Of a DNA stretch of 64,000 bases, positions 22,908-30,435 are shown in pieces. Source of the stretch: JADJRH01 sp046351455 (GTDB lineage: Bacteria > Myxococcota_A > Polyangia > Polyangiales > Polyangiaceae). The position numbers and the translations under genes are program-made. The notes under the pieces are model-generated. The model saw only the letters and a program-made list of their open reading frames with translations, did no database searches and had not been told where the DNA came from. The stretch is from assembly GCA_046351455.1 (NCBI GenBank), contig JAXLYM010000007.1, forward strand, positions 352,865 through 416,864, read 5' to 3'. Each line of letters begins with the position of its first letter. The first letter of the stretch is position 1.

Positions 22908-23854
22908 TTGGCGAGGCCTTCCTCCGCGGCATCCTCCCCGGGTGGATGCTCAAAAAGGACCGGGCGCACTGGAAGTCGCTCATGAAGTCGACGCTGGAAG
23001 TGATCCAGCGCACGCACGACAACATCGAATTGGGTCGGCTCGCGAGCATGCCCGGCCAGATCGATGATCCGGAGTTCGGGGGCTTCGGGTCGATCGAAGC
23101 ACTCCCCATGATCGCGAGGGACCGCCGCATGCTCCTCGGCAAGAAGGAGAGCCCCGCCGCGGCTGCCGCTCGTCTGCGGTACTGGCGCCAAGCCTGGCGT
23201 TCGGCTGGTACCCCATACGGTCTACTTTCGGCCCTGCGAGGCGTCCTGTATCCCATGCCCGCGAAGGTGCGCCTCGTGAAGGGCGGAGTCCTCCCCTCGG
23301 AGGGGTATTGGTGGACCCTCGACGACACCGGCCTTCGATACCAGTCGAGCGATGGTCTGGGCGTCTTCTGGCCCGAGGATGGGAGCGCCGCACAGCTCGA
23401 CTCCACGGTGGCGCACGCCTGGGATTGGGACTCCGAGACGTGGGCGAACCCCGCTGGTCCGAACCCCGACCCGTCGCGTCTGTGGGCGATCATCTATGCC
23501 CCGTGCGGTGACACCGAGCTCTCCAACTACGAGGGGCAGTACAACAGCGCTGGTAAGTATGGAGACAGGGAGAGCGTGACGAACGACGCCTACACCATCG
23601 GCACGACCGCCACGAATCCGTACGTCTCAACGGCCCGCGCCGTCTGCTCCAACTTCAAGGCTTCCGGCGTGTCGGTCTCTCACATCATCGTGACGTTCAC
23701 GCCGAGTCTTCTCGATCCAGCGGACTCGCCCGGGGACATCAATCACCCCGATGGGAAGTGGAAGCACCACGGCCGCATCGTGAGCACCGGGTTCGGGTAC
23801 GAGCGGGTGAGGGCGCGCAGCACACGCGGAAGATACTGGCTCGGTACGGTTTGA
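22904..23854 (+). CDS. baseplate/tail protein I-like (Mu gp48 position)
   Basis: 316 residues from GTG 22904 in the GTGA overlap. The N-terminal 100 residues (LRGILPGWMLKKDRAHWKSLMKS, then a helix and RDRRMLLGKKESPAAAAARLRYWRQAWRSAG) fit the P2 gpI/Mu gp48 pattern. The C-terminal 200 residues are beta-rich with many Trp and Tyr and could link to a fibre. It closes the baseplate operon before the fibre gene. Confidence 0.6.
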   Translation: MIGEAFLRGILPGWMLKKDRAHWKSLMKSTLEVIQRTHDNIELGRLASMPGQIDDPEFGGFGSIEALPMIARDRRMLLGKKESPAAAAARLRYWRQAWRSAGTPYGLLSALRGVLYPMPAKVRLVKGGVLPSEGYWWTLDDTGLRYQSSDGLGVFWPEDGSAAQLDSTVAHAWDWDSETWANPAGPNPDPSRLWAIIYAPCGDTELSNYEGQYNSAGKYGDRESVTNDAYTIGTTATNPYVSTARAVCSNFKASGVSVSHIIVTFTPSLLDPADSPGDINHPDGKWKHHGRIVSTGFGYERVRARSTRGRYWLGTV

Positions 23855-23858
23855 GACC
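23845..23858 (+). promoter_or_regulatory. -10-like element before the tail fibre gene
   Basis: CTCGGTACGGTTTG with TACGGT at 23845-23850, overlapping the upstream stop region, and 8 nt to ATG 23859. Confidence 0.35.
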
Positions 23859-24620
23859 ATGGCTCACCCGTACCCCGGACAAGACTCGGCCGGTCTCGTC
23901 ATCAACCCCTACATCGCCGGCAAGGGGTACTTCGTCATTCCCGACGTCCCCGACGACAACGACGATCGCGACGCTGGCAGTGTAGGGGTAGGGGTCGAAG
24001 CTCTCACGGACCGCACCGTGTGGATCGGGTGGCGCATGGTGAACGGCCTCGAAGGAGGCACGTATCCAGGCACGATTGTTTGGACTGGGTCGCACACGTT
24101 CCAGGGCAACAACGTCTTTTCGGGACACAACACCTTCTCGGGAGTGGTGGAGTTCACCAACGCCGTCACGGGCGTCACGTTCGCCACGGGCATCACGGTA
24201 TCGGCGGGCACTTCGAGCTTCCACAACGTGGACGTCGAGAACCTGAACGTTGGTGGAGATGCGGTGTTCGCCGCCGGCAACGTGATCCAGGTGGCCAGCA
24301 AGACCATCTACACCGGCGACGAGGCCTACGAGGCAAAGAGGTCGTCTACGCCCGGGACGGGTAACCGGACCATCGAGTTGTGGAAGGCTGATTTGTGGCT
24401 CTCCCCAAGCCAGCCCGCGCCGGCAACGTGGACCCTCACCCATCCTCCCACAGGGGAGATCATCGAGGCGACCGTCATGTGGTTTGGGTCGGGCTCCAAG
24501 CTCGCCCTCCAAGACCCGTCCTTCGGCCTTCCGCTCATCGAGCTCAACGCAGGCTCCTATCTCGCCTGCAAGCTCATCTTCGACGGCACGTCCTGGCGCG
24601 TGTCTGCTTCGAACAAGTGA
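23859..24620 (+). CDS. tail fibre-like protein
   Basis: 253 residues. A repeated short strand motif HTFQGNNVFSGHNTFSGVVEF is typical of trimeric fibre shafts (about 85-110). A C-terminal globular region follows, with WTLTHPPTGEIIEATVMWFGSG. It sits directly after the baseplate genes. It is short for a fibre, so it may be an adaptor holding the larger esterase tailspike encoded 1.3 kb downstream. Confidence 0.6.
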   Translation: MAHPYPGQDSAGLVINPYIAGKGYFVIPDVPDDNDDRDAGSVGVGVEALTDRTVWIGWRMVNGLEGGTYPGTIVWTGSHTFQGNNVFSGHNTFSGVVEFTNAVTGVTFATGITVSAGTSSFHNVDVENLNVGGDAVFAAGNVIQVASKTIYTGDEAYEAKRSSTPGTGNRTIELWKADLWLSPSQPAPATWTLTHPPTGEIIEATVMWFGSGSKLALQDPSFGLPLIELNAGSYLACKLIFDGTSWRVSASNK

Positions 24621-24629
24621 GGGATCACC

Positions 24630-25106
24630 ATGGACGCAGCGCTGATCGATGCGGTGGCGAAGGGGATCGAGCGGGTGGGCATCCCGGCCGGCTTGATCCT
24701 CGCCGGCATGTTCCTTTTGCACAAGCTCGCGACGAGCATCGGCCCCTCGATCGCCAAGTTCTTCGAGACGCTGTCCGAGCGTCTCGTGACTCACTCCGTG
24801 GAGCACAAGGTCCTCGAAGGGAAGATCGAGACGGGCCACGCGCAGCTCGAAGGGAAGCTCGATGTCCATCACGAGCGGACCGTGGCAGAGCTGCGACGCA
24901 CGCAAACCGTGGTGAAGGCGTCCGTTGATTCGGTCCGTGCCGAGGTCTTGAAGGCGATCGACAAGAGCACGGACCGCATCGTCGACAAGGTGGCCCCTCC
25001 CGCGATCGTTCGCGAGGCATCGACGACGCCTGTCTCTGGCATCCCCCGGACCGCCCGCTTGGTGGTCGACGACGACGACACTCAACCCAGTGAGAAGGAT
25101 CGATGA
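24630..25106 (+). CDS. holin-like membrane protein with coiled coil
   Basis: 158 residues. Residues about 16-34 are one transmembrane segment (GIPAGLILAGMFLLHKLAT). The rest is a long charged coiled coil ending in a disordered tail (DDDDTQPSEKDR). One TM plus a soluble coiled coil resembles BhlA/UviB-type holins or an inner-membrane spanin. ATGA overlap at 25103 couples it to a lipoprotein gene, which supports the spanin alternative. Confidence 0.5.
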   Translation: MDAALIDAVAKGIERVGIPAGLILAGMFLLHKLATSIGPSIAKFFETLSERLVTHSVEHKVLEGKIETGHAQLEGKLDVHHERTVAELRRTQTVVKASVDSVRAEVLKAIDKSTDRIVDKVAPPAIVREASTTPVSGIPRTARLVVDDDDTQPSEKDR

Positions 25107-25489
25107 CGAACAGCACAGCACACAACGCCGGTCACATGAAGCACCTCCTCGTGTACCTCTTCGGATCGGCCCTCGTGCTCGTCGGAACGGCTGGTCCACT
25201 CCCCGGTTGCGCCTCCATGGGTATCAGTGCGGAGGACGCCGTGACGGTGCTCTCCGTGGCCGACATCGCAGTGCGGACCGCCAAGGAGGAGAGCGAGCGG
25301 GTGAAGGCGGCCCGTGCTCGCTGCAAGGACCTCGAAACGAAGGCGTGTGACGTGACGAGCAAGGAGGACGCGGCGGACGTGCTCCGAGCCCTTGCAGAGG
25401 CCCAGCGCGAGCTTGCCGATGCCCTCTCCGAGGAACCCGCTCCCGCTCCTTCGACGACTTCGACAACGTCCTCGACTCCCTCCCACTGA
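25103..25489 (+). CDS. small lipoprotein, possible outer-membrane spanin (Rz1-like)
   Basis: 128 residues. The second ATG at codon 12 (MKHLLVYLFG...) starts a signal with lipobox PLPGC (Cys at residue 36 from the first Met). The mature part is a helical, charged segment (AVRTAKEESERVKAARARCKDLETK) and an Ala/Glu, Thr/Ser-rich tail. Overlap with the TM protein gene mirrors i-spanin/o-spanin pairs, which join the two membranes to finish lysis. The true start may be codon 12. Confidence 0.5.
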   Translation: MTNSTAHNAGHMKHLLVYLFGSALVLVGTAGPLPGCASMGISAEDAVTVLSVADIAVRTAKEESERVKAARARCKDLETKACDVTSKEDAADVLRALAEAQRELADALSEEPAPAPSTTSTTSSTPSH

Positions 25490-25511
25490 CTGCCCATCTC
25501 GGCCCGGCCGG

Positions 25512-25522
25512 TAGGGTCGAAC
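25512..25522 (+). promoter_or_regulatory. leaderless-type -10 element before the tail protein gene
   Basis: CCGGTAGGGTCG with TAGGGT at 25512-25517 and 5 nt to ATG 25523. Confidence 0.45.
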
Positions 25523-25972
25523 ATGGCCGGTCACATTGCACAGCGCGTCGCCTCTGGTCCGCCTCGAGATGGGGTGTCGTACCGCACTGGCGCCCTCGCT
25601 TCCACCTACGACGATCTCGCTTGGTTCCCCATCCCGATGGGGGCGGACCGGGTATCGCTCGCCTTCAAGTACACGCTCGTCGGATCAACGACGGGTCACG
25701 CGACGATCAGGCCCACCTACAAGTCGGACGACATCGACGGGGAGACCTTCCGGGACGTCGACACCGACTCTCCCGTGGTGGTGGGCGCCAAGATCACGAA
25801 GCCCGTACGGGAGCTCGAGCTCGATCTCCCGGTTCCGCCGGTCGACTCCGTGTCGGATGTCATCGTGATCCGTGTCCCGCCTGGGATGACTCACGTGGCG
25901 TTCCCCGCCGCTGAGACCGGTGATCCCTCCAACCCCGGCACCCTGCTGTGCTGGGCTCTCGCGGGGGTCTGA
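25523..25972 (+). CDS. hypothetical beta-rich tail-associated protein
   Basis: 149 residues with alternating strands (WFPIPMGADRVSLAFKYTLVG, VVGAKITKPVRELELDLPV, VSDVIVIRVPPGMTHVAF) and no charged helices. It precedes the esterase/LamG protein by 2 nt, so the two are probably translated together. It may be an attachment subunit for it. No family was recognised. Confidence 0.5.
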   Translation: MAGHIAQRVASGPPRDGVSYRTGALASTYDDLAWFPIPMGADRVSLAFKYTLVGSTTGHATIRPTYKSDDIDGETFRDVDTDSPVVVGAKITKPVRELELDLPVPPVDSVSDVIVIRVPPGMTHVAFPAAETGDPSNPGTLLCWALAGV

Positions 25973-25974
25973 CC

Positions 25975-27999
25975 ATGCCTCTCGACGACGGCTACAACCG
26001 ATACCCCGCGCTCTCCTCGGTCGCGATCTCCGCTGTCCTGAACGCGTCGCCCATCGATCCGACCACGGCGATCAGCACGGTCGGTGCCTCTGGCACATAC
26101 AGCGAGGCGACGGTCACCAACCTTGTGTCGTCGCTCGATTCGACGATCAACAACATGTCGTACGACCGGTGTCACGACACGGGGCACGCTGGCACGGCGA
26201 AGCTGGTTCCGACGCTCCTCTATCCAGGCTTCGGGCAGGCGCGCACTCAGTTCACCGCAGCGATGAAGCGCCGGCTCGCTTCGTACGTGGATCCGGTGAG
26301 CGGTCGTTCTCCGATGCCGATCGCCGTCTCATCCCGTGGACGTGGCGGCCTCGGGACCATCGACTACGCGAGAGACACACAGGACAGGTTCGATGCGCTC
26401 GATCATGCCGTGGCAGCCGTTGGAGCGTCCAACGTCTTTGGCGCTGGCAGGTCGGCAGTCGTCGTTGGCTACTCCACTGGCTGTCTGGACGCGCTCCTGG
26501 CCGCCTGTCGCTGTCCGGATCGTGTGCTCGCGGTGGTCCTGTTCTACCCGAACTTCGACATTGGAGCGGACCCGATCGACTCGTACTGGGGACTGGTCTC
26601 TTCGTCGATCCGATCGTCCCTCATCACCCAGGTAGGCGATCGCGCACAGGGCGCTCCCGCCGCGGTGGATCCCTACATCGCATGCAACGCCACCGACGCG
26701 ATCGGCCGGATCGTGGCGCTCCCCAATGGGCCTCACATCTGGGTCATGGGGGACCGAACCGAGGCGCCCACTGTTCCGATCCCGAACCCCGATCGACTCG
26801 TTGCCGCGATCAAGGCGGTACCGGGTACGACACCAAAGCTGCACGTCCACATCACGCAGTCGGGCGACTCCAACCGCATCTTGCACAACGACGGGGCGGA
26901 TGGAGCGGGGAGCGTCTACGCGGAGAGATACTGCTACTCCACGATCCTGGCGAACGCTGCGGAGTGGACCATGCCTCGCGAGTCGCGCTCCCTCCGCTTG
27001 CTCGGATGGATGAAGACTCGCGCTGTCACTGGATCTGCGAACCCAGCCGACGATCGTCCTGGATTCGAGATCTGGACCGGGGCGACCACGAACCCGAAGA
27101 GCAACGCGAACGGGGGCAAGATCCACGCGTGCGAGATGGCGTACCTGGACGCTGGCCGACAGTTCACCTTCGAGCCTGTCACGTCGCAGAACGGATACGT
27201 GCAGGTTCTTCGTGACTCCGACAGTCGCAACGTGGCTCTCACTGTCGGCGCTCGCACGAACGTCAACCTGAACGCTTCGCAGACGATCACGGCCCTCTCT
27301 GACATCGGATTCACGCACGAGTGGAGAACGGATGTTGGAGGTTCGATCACCGGCACAACGCAGGTCACCAACTGGGCGGACCAGATCGGAGCGCTCGCGT
27401 TCACAGCAAGCGCGGGAGCCACATGTCCGTCGCTTGCGACCGACTCGGACAGCAAGGCGTGTCTTCGTTTTGCGTCGGCCAGCTCGCAGAAGATGTTGCT
27501 CAACTCTCTGCTCATCGACCCGACGAAGGACTTCACGATGCTGGTCGTGTGCTCCAAGTCGAACACCACCGCGGCGACGGTGCTCGAGGTCTCGCACCAC
27601 GGAACCCTCGCGAGGCTTGCGGCCCAGTACGGAAGCGGGACGGCGAGCGCGTTCTACTACAACAACTCGAACGCCGTCGCGATCGAGAACCAGAACGGCA
27701 TCGGGGGTCACACGTGGTCACAGAACACCAAGCAGTTCTTCGCTCTCATGAGGAAGAACGGTGTTCTCTACGTCTCGCTCACTGGTAGCACGTGGAGCAA
27801 GTCGCCGATCCAGAACGAGGCCTTCACGATGACAGGCACCAACACCACAAGCGTCGGGTGCGGCTGGGCTGACAGTGGTGGTGCCTACTGGCGGTTCTGG
27901 GATGGAGACGTGTACGAGGTCGCTTCGAAGGACGGGGCGACGAGTGAGGCGGACCTGCTGTCAGCGTGGGCTCTCCTGAAGACCCGCTTTACCTTCTGA
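25975..27999 (+). CDS. tailspike-like protein: alpha/beta-hydrolase esterase plus LamG-like lectin
   Basis: 674 residues from ATG 25975. Residues about 1-340 look like a serine alpha/beta-hydrolase: a nucleophile elbow GYSTG (about 166-170) in RSAVVVGYSTGCLDAL, an Asp after strand VWVMGDRTEAP, and a likely catalytic His at ILHNDG. Residues about 440-674 are a beta-sandwich of the LamG/concanavalin type (TDVGGSITGTTQVTNWADQIG, KACLRFASASSQKMLLN, VYEVASKDGATSEADLL). Position after the fibre genes suggests a tail enzyme that deacylates or trims surface polysaccharide. There is no signal peptide. The substrate is unknown. Confidence 0.65.
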   Translation: MPLDDGYNRYPALSSVAISAVLNASPIDPTTAISTVGASGTYSEATVTNLVSSLDSTINNMSYDRCHDTGHAGTAKLVPTLLYPGFGQARTQFTAAMKRRLASYVDPVSGRSPMPIAVSSRGRGGLGTIDYARDTQDRFDALDHAVAAVGASNVFGAGRSAVVVGYSTGCLDALLAACRCPDRVLAVVLFYPNFDIGADPIDSYWGLVSSSIRSSLITQVGDRAQGAPAAVDPYIACNATDAIGRIVALPNGPHIWVMGDRTEAPTVPIPNPDRLVAAIKAVPGTTPKLHVHITQSGDSNRILHNDGADGAGSVYAERYCYSTILANAAEWTMPRESRSLRLLGWMKTRAVTGSANPADDRPGFEIWTGATTNPKSNANGGKIHACEMAYLDAGRQFTFEPVTSQNGYVQVLRDSDSRNVALTVGARTNVNLNASQTITALSDIGFTHEWRTDVGGSITGTTQVTNWADQIGALAFTASAGATCPSLATDSDSKACLRFASASSQKMLLNSLLIDPTKDFTMLVVCSKSNTTAATVLEVSHHGTLARLAAQYGSGTASAFYYNNSNAVAIENQNGIGGHTWSQNTKQFFALMRKNGVLYVSLTGSTWSKSPIQNEAFTMTGTNTTSVGCGWADSGGAYWRFWDGDVYEVASKDGATSEADLLSAWALLKTRFTF

Positions 28000-28019
28000 A
28001 CACGCGCCCAGCTTGACGT

Positions 28020-28050
28020 CGCCCGACGTCCTCACCCGTGACGTCGGGCG
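28020..28050 (+). terminator. bidirectional terminator-like hairpin at prophage end
   Basis: CGCCCGACGTC (28020-28030) and GACGTCGGGCG (28040-28050) are a perfect 11-bp inverted repeat with a 9-nt loop, 21 bp after the last prophage gene. There is no U-run. It stands at the end of the + strand transcript. Confidence 0.55.
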
Positions 28051-28310
28051 CTCACCATGCGGAGGGCGCCCTCCACGTCCCCGCGGTCCAAGGCACGGAT
28101 CGCTTCGTCGATCAACCCCCTCACACCTTCGAGCACGGTCCGGACGGCCATGACGCGTCCGTCGTCCGTAGGCGTTCGGATGGTTCCTGCGTCCTTCACG
28201 TAAGTGTCGGAGACAGGACCCGTGCAGTCGTCGGCAGAATCCGGCGGAAAACCAGCGTTTTCACGGGATTCGAGTCCCTGCCGACCCACCAAGTCTCCTT
28301 CGCTCTTCAT
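28032..28310 (-). CDS. hypothetical small protein at the prophage boundary
   Basis: 92 residues on the minus strand, starting near 28310. The C-terminal part (TVLEGVRGLIDEAIRALDRGDVEGALRMV) is a plausible amphipathic helix pair. The N-terminal half reads antisense through the tRNA-like sequence at 28247-28291 (GRQGLESRENAGF), which is typical of spurious reading across a tRNA end. A shorter start (ATG at 28151) would give a 39-residue protein. Treat it as doubtful. Confidence 0.3.
   Translation of the reverse strand: MKSEGDLVGRQGLESRENAGFPPDSADDCTGPVSDTYVKDAGTIRTPTDDGRVMAVRTVLEGVRGLIDEAIRALDRGDVEGALRMVSARRHG
28247..28291 (+). other. tRNA 3'-end-like sequence, candidate attR
   Basis: The sequence ends in CCGACCC-A-CCA, a possible acceptor 3' strand, discriminator and CCA. 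It is preceded by GGGATTCGAGTCCC with the T-loop word TTCGAGT. There is an A where G53 should pair C61, so it is imperfect. No 5' half is seen, as expected if the intact tRNA lies at the left end of the prophage. It falls exactly between the last phage gene and the first host gene. Confidence 0.4.
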
Positions 28311-28349
28311 TCACCCAAGTCCGCGCGCGGCTGCGCAGTCGTACGAACC

Positions 28350-29483
28350 ATGCGCCTCATCCGGAGCGTGATCGTCGGGACGAGCCTCCTCGCGGGGTGC
28401 GCGCTGCCGAAGGAGAGGCCACCAGCGCCTCCGCCGGTCGCGAAGGCCGCGGTCCCTCCGGCGAAGGGGCCTGTCCTGCCGGCCGAGGAAGTGCCGCTCG
28501 CCTTCGATCGCGGGCCGTTTCACCTCGAAGGCACGCTGACGTTGCCCGCGCGGACGGCCGGGGCGAAGGTGCCAGTCGCGGTCCTCGTGCACGGCAGCGG
28601 GCCCATGTCGCGCGACGGCGTGATGCGCGGCCAGATCGGGCTCGGCTTCGGCTTCGATCTGCCTGTATACAAGCAGCTCGCGGAGGCCCTCGGGGAGCGC
28701 GGGTACGCCGTCTACCGGTACGACAAGAGGAGCTGCAACGGCTGGAACGGCTGCAAGGACGACGACTCCGAGCGGCTCCCGTACGCGATGCTGGTGACCG
28801 AGCTGTCGACCGGCGAGCTCGTCCGGGACGCGGAGGCGGCGCTCGATCGCGTTTCGGAATACAGTGAGATCGACCCCGAGCGGACGTTCTTCATCGGCCA
28901 CAGCGAGGGCGGGGAATTGGTGCCTCTCCTGCTCGCGGATCGGCCGGCGGCGCGCGCGGGCGTCATGCTGGCGCCTCCGTTCCACACGATGGGCGTCGTG
29001 CTCCATCAGCAGAGCGAGCGGCTCCGGTGGGCGCTCCTCGCGGCCGGCGAGCCCGATCGGGCCGAGGCCGAGGGCAGCGCGCTGGAGCACGCCGCCGTGG
29101 CGCTGCGCCAGATCGAGGACGGGACGTACCTCGGGGCGCCGGTGCTCGGGCAGCCGGCGGGGCTCTGGGCCTCTTGGATCGGGCTCGCGAAGAAGATCCC
29201 CGACGTCGCGCGGGGGCTCCATCGGCCGCTGCTCGTGGTGGGCGGGAGCTACGACTACAACGTGCCGCCCTCGGAGATCGAGAGCTGGGGCCGGTGGCTG
29301 TCGGAGGGCTCCGCGGCGCCGCACCGGGTGCGGGTCATCGCGGGGATGACGCACGCGCTCAACTGCATCGCGGAGCCGGATCCGACGCGGATCAAGCCCG
29401 CGGACATCGATCATCGCGTGTCGCCGGACCTCGTGGACGAGGTGTCGCGGTTCCTCGACTCGGCCTCTGGACAGGCACGTTGA
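28350..29483 (+). CDS. alpha/beta-hydrolase lipoprotein
   Basis: 377 residues from ATG 28350. The signal ends in LLAGC (lipobox). The mature protein has an alpha/beta-hydrolase fold: HGSGPMS oxyanion loop, GHSEGG nucleophile elbow (Ser about residue 182), Asp in VVGGSYDYNVP and His in AGMTHALN. It is similar to dienelactone-hydrolase/BAAT-like secreted hydrolases in myxobacteria. The substrate is unknown. It is likely anchored in the envelope. A 35-bp tandem repeat overlaps its 3' end. Confidence 0.78.
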   Translation: MRLIRSVIVGTSLLAGCALPKERPPAPPPVAKAAVPPAKGPVLPAEEVPLAFDRGPFHLEGTLTLPARTAGAKVPVAVLVHGSGPMSRDGVMRGQIGLGFGFDLPVYKQLAEALGERGYAVYRYDKRSCNGWNGCKDDDSERLPYAMLVTELSTGELVRDAEAALDRVSEYSEIDPERTFFIGHSEGGELVPLLLADRPAARAGVMLAPPFHTMGVVLHQQSERLRWALLAAGEPDRAEAEGSALEHAAVALRQIEDGTYLGAPVLGQPAGLWASWIGLAKKIPDVARGLHRPLLVVGGSYDYNVPPSEIESWGRWLSEGSAAPHRVRVIAGMTHALNCIAEPDPTRIKPADIDHRVSPDLVDEVSRFLDSASGQAR

Positions 29484-29533
29484 CGGGGCACCTCGCGGCC
29501 TCCGGACAGGCATGCTGACAGGGCACCTCGCGG
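29464..29533 (+). repeat. 35-bp tandem duplication at gene 3' end
   Basis: Two 35-bp units (29464-29498 and 29499-29533) differ at only a few positions. The first unit contains the stop codon of the hydrolase gene. Confidence 0.7.
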
Positions 29534-29548
29534 CGCGGGGAGGGCCCG

Positions 29549-29986
29549 TCAGTGACCCGCGTCCACGGGCACGGGCGTCTCGATCGCGATCGTCGCGCGG
29601 ACGCCCTCCTTCGTGGCGCCGAGGCCGATCTGGAACGAGCCCGGCTTGACCGGCCGCTCGTCGAAGTGCTTCCCGTCGGCGCTCGCGCGGAGGCCGTCCT
29701 TGTCGATCCGCAGGAAGAAGTGCCGCTTCGCGCGGAGCGGGATCGGCGGCGCGTCCTCGGGCGTCGCCATGAACGGGCCGCGCAAGCTGAAGCTGAGGGG
29801 GATCGTGTCGCCCTCCTGGACCTCCACGATCAGCGCCTGTCCCGGCAACAGCGGACCTCCTTTCCCGATGTCGGCGAGGCGCACCTCCCGCGGCGGGACG
29901 TGCGGCGCGCACCCTTGCAAGAGGGGCACGAGGACGAAGGCCAGAGAGGCGACGAACGAAACCCGGGTGAAGCTGGTACATCTCAT
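29549..29986 (-). CDS. hypothetical lipoprotein
   Basis: 145 residues, with signal MRCTSFTRVSFVASLAFVLVPL and lipobox LQGC (Cys near residue 26). The mature part is beta-rich (QALIVEVQEGDTIPLSFSLRG, RHFFLRIDKDGLRAS, GVRATIAIETP). It lies tail to tail with the hydrolase gene. I recognise no family. It is probably an outer-membrane or periplasmic protein. Confidence 0.6.
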   Translation of the reverse strand: MRCTSFTRVSFVASLAFVLVPLLQGCAPHVPPREVRLADIGKGGPLLPGQALIVEVQEGDTIPLSFSLRGPFMATPEDAPPIPLRAKRHFFLRIDKDGLRASADGKHFDERPVKPGSFQIGLGATKEGVRATIAIETPVPVDAGH

Positions 29987-30008
29987 GATCGGTGCCTTTC
30001 TTTGGCAC

Positions 30009-30382
30009 GGACAGGACGACGCTCGAAGGGTTTCTTTTCCGGCGGCCGCCGATTGTCCGCCCGGGTCGCTCCGTCGGGTGACTGGCAGTCTACGGGTGGG
30101 ACGAGAGAGCGCTCCGCGGCGGGGGCGACGCGCTCAGAGTGACAGTCTCCGGGCACCGTGGGGCGCCCTCGGGTGGGGCGCTTCGGGGCGCTCGCCGCTT
30201 CACGTTTCTCTCGGCAGCTCCAGGGGAAAAGTGGGGCAGGGGAATGGCCGCGAGGGGTTCCCCTCTCCGCTGCTGGAGCGGGCTGGGGTCGCGCGCGGGA
30301 GTGTCAAGGGGGAGTCTCAGGTGCGCTTTGTTAGCGCATGTTGAGAGGGCGCGATCTTCGCTGTCCGAGGGGCCGGTCCGCC
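30009..30382 (+). other. 374-bp gap with no gene
   Basis: No convincing coding frame. The sequence is GC-rich with several T/A-poor runs and a few TGGCAGTC-type octamers (30079-30085). The next promoter begins at 30383. Nothing else could be recognised. Confidence 0.5.
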
Positions 30383-30411
30383 TTGACTTCGGGCCTCTGC
30401 GCCGGTAGTTC
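30383..30411 (+). promoter_or_regulatory. promoter for the methyltransferase gene
   Basis: TTGACT (30383-30388) and TAGTTC (30406-30411) with a 17-bp spacer. Transcription would begin near 30418, after the possible GTG start at 30415, so ATG 30436 is preferred. Confidence 0.4.
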
Positions 30412-30435
30412 CGAGTGACCGAAGAGCGATCCCTG

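Noticed and set aside
1..28000. Mu-type transposable phage (MuA/MuB)
   Set aside because: The structural genes are Mu-like, but no transposase genes are visible here. The boundary looks tRNA-associated, so site-specific integration is more likely.
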